Made by a program: the position numbers and the translations under genes
Part shown: piece after piece, positions 53,523-57,723 of the stretch
Layout of the letters: each line of letters begins with the position of its first letter
Position numbering within the stretch: position 1 is the stretch's first letter
NCBI GenBank assembly: GCA_024226255.1
Contig: JAAELU010000199.1
Span: 1-57,723 of the forward strand
DNA: 57,723 nucleotides
Direction: 5' to 3'
From: a bacterium
GTDB lineage: Bacteria > Actinomycetota > Acidimicrobiia > Spongiisociales > UBA5794
The notes under the pieces: generated by a model
Told to the model about the DNA's origin: nothing
The model's database searches: none
What the model saw: the letters and a program-made list of their open reading frames with translations, nothing else

Positions 53523-53885
53523 CTACGCCAGGTCGGCGGCCTTCTCGATCCAGTCCGCAATTCGGTCCCTGGCGATCTCACTGCGAGTAGCCAGGTCGTC
53601 GGCATCCGAAGCCGCTAGTTCGCGAAATGACGAGAGGCCGAGTTCGGCGAGCTTCTTGGCGTATACCGGACCAATACCGTTGACCTCGGTCAGATCGTCG
53701 GTATCGATGCTTGGCTCAGCTGTCGGCGGCGCCTGGGGAGATTGCTGAGGCGACGACGGGGGGTCGCGGAACGCGGGCGGATGCGACGTGGGTGTCTCTG
53801 GGCCGGGCAACAGTTGGTCGCGCAGGACCCAAGTGATTCCGACGACGAGCGCGACAAGCGTGATGAGTTTGAAGAACTTCTTCAT
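53523..53885 (-). CDS. Membrane-anchored helix-hairpin-helix protein
   Basis: A 120-aa protein: TM helix (about 5-22), Pro/Ser/Gln-rich linker, and a C-terminal HhH region (VNGIGPVYAKKLAELGLSSF, residues about 69-118) like those in DUF4332/Rad51N-type domains. May bind DNA or protein; role unknown. 5 nt upstream of rlmN on the same strand. Confidence 0.7.
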   Translation of the reverse strand: MKKFFKLITLVALVVGITWVLRDQLLPGPETPTSHPPAFRDPPSSPQQSPQAPPTAEPSIDTDDLTEVNGIGPVYAKKLAELGLSSFRELAASDADDLATRSEIARDRIADWIEKAADLA

Positions 53886-53990
53886 GTAGCTGAGTTTAGG
53901 CCACCGGCTCGCAGATGATTCGGCCGGCCTTGAATTGGTCGTCCGGCAAGGTCGATCGAACCGGGCGGCCGGCCTGACCTTGGCTTGCGG

Positions 53991-54299
53991 CTACGAGTCA
54001 GGCGGTTGCGGCGTTGTCGACGGCGGCGTCTCCGGGCTGCTGTCCGGCTGAGCTTCGGCGGGTGTCGTCGCAGTAGGGGACCCGGCAGAGTGCGTTGGTG
54101 AGGCGACATCGGGTGCCTCGGAATCGGGACCGAGATCCAGACCGAGAATCGCGCCGGCTACGCGAGCGGTGACCTCGTCAGGAAGATCCACTGGCGGCGC
54201 GGTGCGAAAGCCGGTCGCAGAGAAAGCGGCGAAACCGACGAGGGCAATCAAACCAACAATTAGGAAACCAGCGAACGCCTGGGGGCGCTGCAGCCTCAC
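53991..54299 (-). CDS. Hypothetical single-TM protein with Pro/Thr-rich tail
   Basis: A 102-aa protein: TM (about 9-28), short DLPDEVTARVAGAILGLDLG helix, then a disordered Ser/Thr/Pro/Asp tail. No family recognised. Codon bias fits a real gene. Confidence 0.5.
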   Translation of the reverse strand: MRLQRPQAFAGFLIVGLIALVGFAAFSATGFRTAPPVDLPDEVTARVAGAILGLDLGPDSEAPDVASPTHSAGSPTATTPAEAQPDSSPETPPSTTPQPPDS

Positions 54300-54495
54300 G
54301 ATTCCGCCTTCCTTGTCTCCTGCGAGTCGGCCACATCGGATGCGGCCGCGATCTCGAATCCTCTAGCGCTCGGGACTGAGTGAGCGAAGGCTAGGTGCGC
54401 GCAGGAAGGCGCTGCAAGCCGATCTCTACCAATATGTGACAGGACCCACGAGGCCGCGAAACCCAAGCTGGTTTCCTTGCGGTAGCGTGGGGGCC

Positions 54496-55446
54496 ATGCT
54501 CACATTTTTGAGCCGCCCGACCAAAGGAGCCATGTTCGCCCTGGCGGTCGTCCTCGTCTATCCAGCGACGGCTGCCAGCGCACAAGATGTGTCGGCGTGC
54601 GCGGAGAAGTTTCCGGAGCAAGACTGGGAGCACGTCATCGATCAGGATGGCATCGCTACCTACCAGGCGGCACTCACGCAGGAAATCGGTGAGCGATTCG
54701 CTGAGACAGCCCGCAAAACCGCAGCGCTGATTCGCAATGACATTGGTCAGTTCCCCGACATGACGCTTTGTGTGTTTGGCGGAGCTACCACGCTCGACGC
54801 CGAAGGATTGTTGCCTCCGGGTCAACGGCTCCATGCAGCCACGTTCGCGGGGGATGCCGTGGTTGTCGTGGATTCGCAGCAGACCCGACTCGTTGATGAC
54901 GCAATCGTCTTTGGCATGGCGCACGTCGGGTTGTGGCATCTGGCTGCGGCCAATGGCACGGTCGGATACCCGGAGCCGCTCGCTGGTGCGATTCAGCAGT
55001 GGTACGTATCTCGGGTCTCAGAAAAGCTCGATCAGCATCATTCGGTGATGCGGGTGGCCAACTTCTTCAACGATCCTGATGGCAACGCTCCTCCAACGGA
55101 TTGGTTTGTATCCGCCCAGGTGCCAATAGTCGCCTGGAATCCCGAGTACCAAGAGAGCCCCATCGGCGACTTTGTGGACGACGCAGTCGCCCGCAACGGC
55201 ATCGGGCTCCTCCAGACGCCGGACTCCGCCGACTGGACGGCTGCCGAGCTGACGTGGCGAGCCGCACTTCGTGAGGAGCTCTTGCAGGGAGCCGATGAGT
55301 CCAACGAGTGGATCGGGGGCGCGCTGCTCGCGGCGGGCGCCGTACTAGGAGCTTTTGGCCTGGCTTTGTGGACGCGGCGCCAGAATCGGCGCAAGCAGGA
55401 GCCGATAGGCGAAATTGCCACCGCGGAGGGCTTTTTCGACAGCTAA
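54496..55446 (+). CDS. Secreted membrane-anchored protein, possibly degenerate metallopeptidase-like
   Basis: A 316-aa protein: signal peptide ending ATAASAQ (about 32), extracytoplasmic domain (about 33-270) and a C-terminal TM (about 278-297) with a basic tail, type I topology. The block MAHVGLWHLAAANGTVGYPEPLAGAIQQWY sits where MA-clan peptidases have HExxH...W, but the Glu is missing. Two Cys (about 37 and 91) could pair. Function not known; the peptidase relation is only a pattern impression. The 196-bp divergent gap upstream (54300-54495) shows no structure. Confidence 0.6.
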   Translation: MLTFLSRPTKGAMFALAVVLVYPATAASAQDVSACAEKFPEQDWEHVIDQDGIATYQAALTQEIGERFAETARKTAALIRNDIGQFPDMTLCVFGGATTLDAEGLLPPGQRLHAATFAGDAVVVVDSQQTRLVDDAIVFGMAHVGLWHLAAANGTVGYPEPLAGAIQQWYVSRVSEKLDQHHSVMRVANFFNDPDGNAPPTDWFVSAQVPIVAWNPEYQESPIGDFVDDAVARNGIGLLQTPDSADWTAAELTWRAALREELLQGADESNEWIGGALLAAGAVLGAFGLALWTRRQNRRKQEPIGEIATAEGFFDS

Positions 55447-55549
55447 CGAATGGTTCCACGCGGCGGTTCGAGGCGGGACCTTGTGCCCTGCTCAGCGTTC
55501 CTCTCTTGATGTAGCGTACGGCTGGAAAACACCCTTGAGAGGAGCTGGA

Positions 55550-57520
55550 GTGACCGACAACCCGACGCAGGCGATCGAAAACCTGTTGCAGGAGGATCGG
55601 AAGTTTCCCCCTACCGCAGAATTCACCGCCCAAGCGAACGCTCAGCCGGGGATCTACGAAGGGGCCGCCGCTGATCCGGTGGGCTACTGGTCTAGAGAAG
55701 CGTTGCAGCGACTCACCTGGTTCAAAGAGCCGACAGAGATGCTCGACGACTCGAATCCGCCATTCTTCAAGTGGTTCGGTGACGGAGAACTGAACGTCAC
55801 ATACAACTGCATCGACCGCCACATCGAGGCAGGCCGGGGAGACAAGATCGCCTACTACTGGGAAGGCGAACCCGGCGACGACCGCGTCATTACTTACCGA
55901 GAACTCGGCGAAGAGGTGAATCGGTTCTCCAACGGCCTCAAGTCGCTCGGCGTCGAGAAGGGCGACCGTGTCGCCATCTACATGGGGATGGTTCCCGAGC
56001 TAGCGGTTGCCATGCTGGCGTGTGCCCGCATAGGCGCCGCCCACTCTGTCATCTTCGGTGGCTTCTCAGCCGACGCGATCGTCGACAGAGTCGAGGACGC
56101 CGAGTGCCGAGTACTGATTACGTGTGACGGCTCCTGGCGACGGGGCAAGGTTGTGGATCTCAAGGCCGCAGCCGACGCCGCTATGGAGAGGACCGAGTTG
56201 ATCGAGCACTGCATCGTGCTCGAACGGACCAGCCAGGGCGTGCCGATGACCGAGGGCCGTGACGTCTGGTGGCATGACCTGGTCGCCGACAAATCGACGG
56301 AGTGTGCTCCTGAGGTCATGAATGCCGAAGATCTGCTGTTCATCCTCTACACCTCTGGCACCACCGGCAAGCCCAAAGGCATCATGCACAGCACCGGTGG
56401 CTACCTGACCGGAGCTACCACCACGCACAGCTACGTCTTCGACATCAAACCGGAAGAGGACATCTGGTGGTGTGGAGCCGATATCGGCTGGGTTACCGGC
56501 CACACATACATCGTGTACGGGCCGCTCGCCAACCTCACGACGAGCGTGATGTATGAGGGCACCCCGGACTTCCCGGACAAGGATCGGTTGTGGGCCATCA
56601 TCGAGAAGTACAAGGTGACCCAGCTCTATACGGCTCCCACGGCGATCCGCGCCTTCATGAAGTGGGGCGTTGAGTATCCCCAGCGTCACGATTTGTCTTC
56701 GCTGCGACTCCTCGGGACGGTCGGCGAGCCGATCAACCCCGAAGCCTGGATGTGGTACCAGCAGAACATCGGGCCCGTGGAGGCTCCGATCGTCGATACC
56801 TGGTGGCAGACGGAGACGGGCTCGATCATGATCTCGCCGCTACCGGGATTGACGACGACGATGCCGGGTACAGCAACTCAGCCACTGCCCGGAATCCAAG
56901 CGGACGTTGTCGACGAACAAGGCAACTCGGTTTCTCGCGGCGAGGGCGGGTTCCTTACGCTGCGCGGTCCTTGGCCCTCGATGCTGCGTTCGATTTGGGG
57001 CGACGACAAACGATACGTAGAGACGTATTGGTCCCGTTTTGATGGGATGTACTTCGCCGGCGATGGCGCCAAGCTCGACGAGGACGGCAATATCTGGCTG
57101 CTTGGCCGGGTCGACGACGTGATGCTGGTATCGGGCCACAACATCTCGACGATGGAAGTCGAGTCGGCTCTGGTGTCGCATCCATCGGTTGCAGAGGCTG
57201 CCGTGGTTGGACGGAAAGACGAGCTCACTGGACAGGCCATCGCAGCATTTGTGAGCCTGCGAGGCGGATTCGAAGGGAACGAAGAGCTTCTTCAAGAGCT
57301 TCGCAATCACGTTGCTTCCTCGATCGGTCCGGTCGCCAAGCCGGCAAGCATTGTCTTTACCCCGGATGTACCAAAGACACGTTCCGGCAAGATCATGCGG
57401 CGCCTGTTGCGTGACATTTCTGAGCAACGTCAGCTCGGTGACGTCACAACACTCGCCAATGCCGACATAGTCAGCGATATCGCGGCGATGGCAGAGGCCC
57501 AGTCGAGCCAGGAGGACTAG
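55550..57520 (+). CDS. acsA: Acetyl-CoA synthetase
   Basis: A 656-aa AMP-forming enzyme (acetate + ATP + CoA to acetyl-CoA). P-loop-like motif LFILYTSGTTGKPKGIMHS, WWCGADIGWVTGHTYIVYGP, DTWWQTETGSIMISPLPG and the C-terminal PKTRSGKIMRRLLRD, whose Lys is the usual acetylation-controlled residue. GTG start at 55550 with GAGAGGAG about 6 nt upstream; the extension to 55415 overlaps the previous gene. Full length. Confidence 0.95.
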   Translation: MTDNPTQAIENLLQEDRKFPPTAEFTAQANAQPGIYEGAAADPVGYWSREALQRLTWFKEPTEMLDDSNPPFFKWFGDGELNVTYNCIDRHIEAGRGDKIAYYWEGEPGDDRVITYRELGEEVNRFSNGLKSLGVEKGDRVAIYMGMVPELAVAMLACARIGAAHSVIFGGFSADAIVDRVEDAECRVLITCDGSWRRGKVVDLKAAADAAMERTELIEHCIVLERTSQGVPMTEGRDVWWHDLVADKSTECAPEVMNAEDLLFILYTSGTTGKPKGIMHSTGGYLTGATTTHSYVFDIKPEEDIWWCGADIGWVTGHTYIVYGPLANLTTSVMYEGTPDFPDKDRLWAIIEKYKVTQLYTAPTAIRAFMKWGVEYPQRHDLSSLRLLGTVGEPINPEAWMWYQQNIGPVEAPIVDTWWQTETGSIMISPLPGLTTTMPGTATQPLPGIQADVVDEQGNSVSRGEGGFLTLRGPWPSMLRSIWGDDKRYVETYWSRFDGMYFAGDGAKLDEDGNIWLLGRVDDVMLVSGHNISTMEVESALVSHPSVAEAAVVGRKDELTGQAIAAFVSLRGGFEGNEELLQELRNHVASSIGPVAKPASIVFTPDVPKTRSGKIMRRLLRDISEQRQLGDVTTLANADIVSDIAAMAEAQSSQED

Positions 57521-57542
57521 AAGAGCGCGATCGAGCGGCTAT

Positions 57543-57564
57543 CGCGGACCGCTCAAGGTCCGCG
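57543..57564 (+). terminator. Terminator of acsA
   Basis: CGCGGACC-GCTCAA-GGTCCGCG, perfect 8-bp stem 22 nt after the stop. The remaining 159 bp to the window end are purine-rich and hold no recognised gene. Confidence 0.65.
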
Positions 57565-57723
57565 GTGGATGACGACGTTCTACCGCGCGATAAGCGATAC
57601 CCCTCGAGCGTCTCCTCCCCCGTTGCACGCCGCCTTGGGTGGGCAACTTTTGGGGGAGGTGCCGAGGCTTTGCGAGGCGGAGGGGGTAGCGGAGGGCGCG
57701 ACAAAACCGCAACACGGGTCGGC

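Noticed and set aside
57471..57704. 77-aa minus-strand ORF at the right edge
   Set aside because: Low-complexity Pro/Arg/Ser sequence over the acsA terminator; no coding pattern.

Overview
The window is high-GC (about 60-63%), densely packed DNA from a free-living aerobic bacterium, most likely a deep-branching actinomycetote (Acidimicrobiia-like). This is inferred from an F420/PPOX-type flavoprotein remnant, the tal-pgi tandem, cox-type Mo-hydroxylase maturation genes, many '-AC' lipoproteins and ATGA/GTGA-coupled operons. No rRNA, tRNA, CRISPR array, transposase or prophage was recognised.

Layout. (1) 1-880: start of an unidentified gene and a peroxiredoxin-like gene with an in-frame UGA at the peroxidatic Cys position, followed directly by a SECIS-like hairpin. 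It is therefore read as one 221-aa selenoprotein. (2) 1099-4435: a coupled zrg-like operon (His/Asp-rich metal-binding lipoprotein, ABC ATPase, FtsX-type permease, DUF3299 lipoprotein). (3) 4476-5867: PLP decarboxylase. (4) 5899-18112: a respiratory island. Copper delivery (PCu(A)C, SCO1 and a SCO-like protein without the His ligand) sits next to a B-type heme-copper oxidase (COX1, COX2 and a 48-aa subunit IIa). The oxidase is coupled to a 755-aa cytochrome b / ferredoxin / MvhD-like / cytochrome c fusion and a small cytochrome c. A second, divergent operon holds a membrane cytochrome c, a GltD-like FAD/Fe-S oxidoreductase, cytochrome b6, subunit IV, Rieske protein and cytochrome c. (5) 18362-26260: a secreted 2632-aa repeat protein. 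(6) 26359-33640: accessory genes, including a frameshifted PPOX gene, an ArsR-like regulator, a LiaF-like protein, a DMT exporter, PPK2, a DUF2807 lipoprotein and a racemase, with several structured intergenic stretches. (7) 33744-37897: manA and a CoxD-CoxE-XdhC maturation operon without its molybdenum enzyme. (8) 37910-42312: a second Rieske/cytochrome b operon whose subunit IV is fused to three heme-c sites, followed by a tetraheme protein. (9) 42473-48307: pirin, VOC, GH25 lysozyme, DUF2461, DUF3592 and an orphan histidine kinase. (10) 48315-57520: a HAD remnant, pgi, tal, galU, rlmN, three small membrane or secreted proteins and acetyl-CoA synthetase.

How it fits together. The respiratory genes describe a branched aerobic chain with two, possibly three, distinct quinol/cytochrome-b complexes and up to 11 CXXCH sites in six proteins feeding a high-affinity type of oxidase, with its copper chaperones alongside. 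Two b-type complexes carry soluble redox modules (GltD-like flavin/Fe-S; MvhD-like Fe-S) that elsewhere serve NAD(P)H/ferredoxin or heterodisulfide chemistry. This suggests direct coupling between soluble low-potential carriers and the cytochrome chain, and it is the least familiar biology here. Central carbon genes (tal, pgi, galU, manA, acsA) and PPK2 complete a heterotrophic picture. All functional statements rest on motif recognition; no searches were run.
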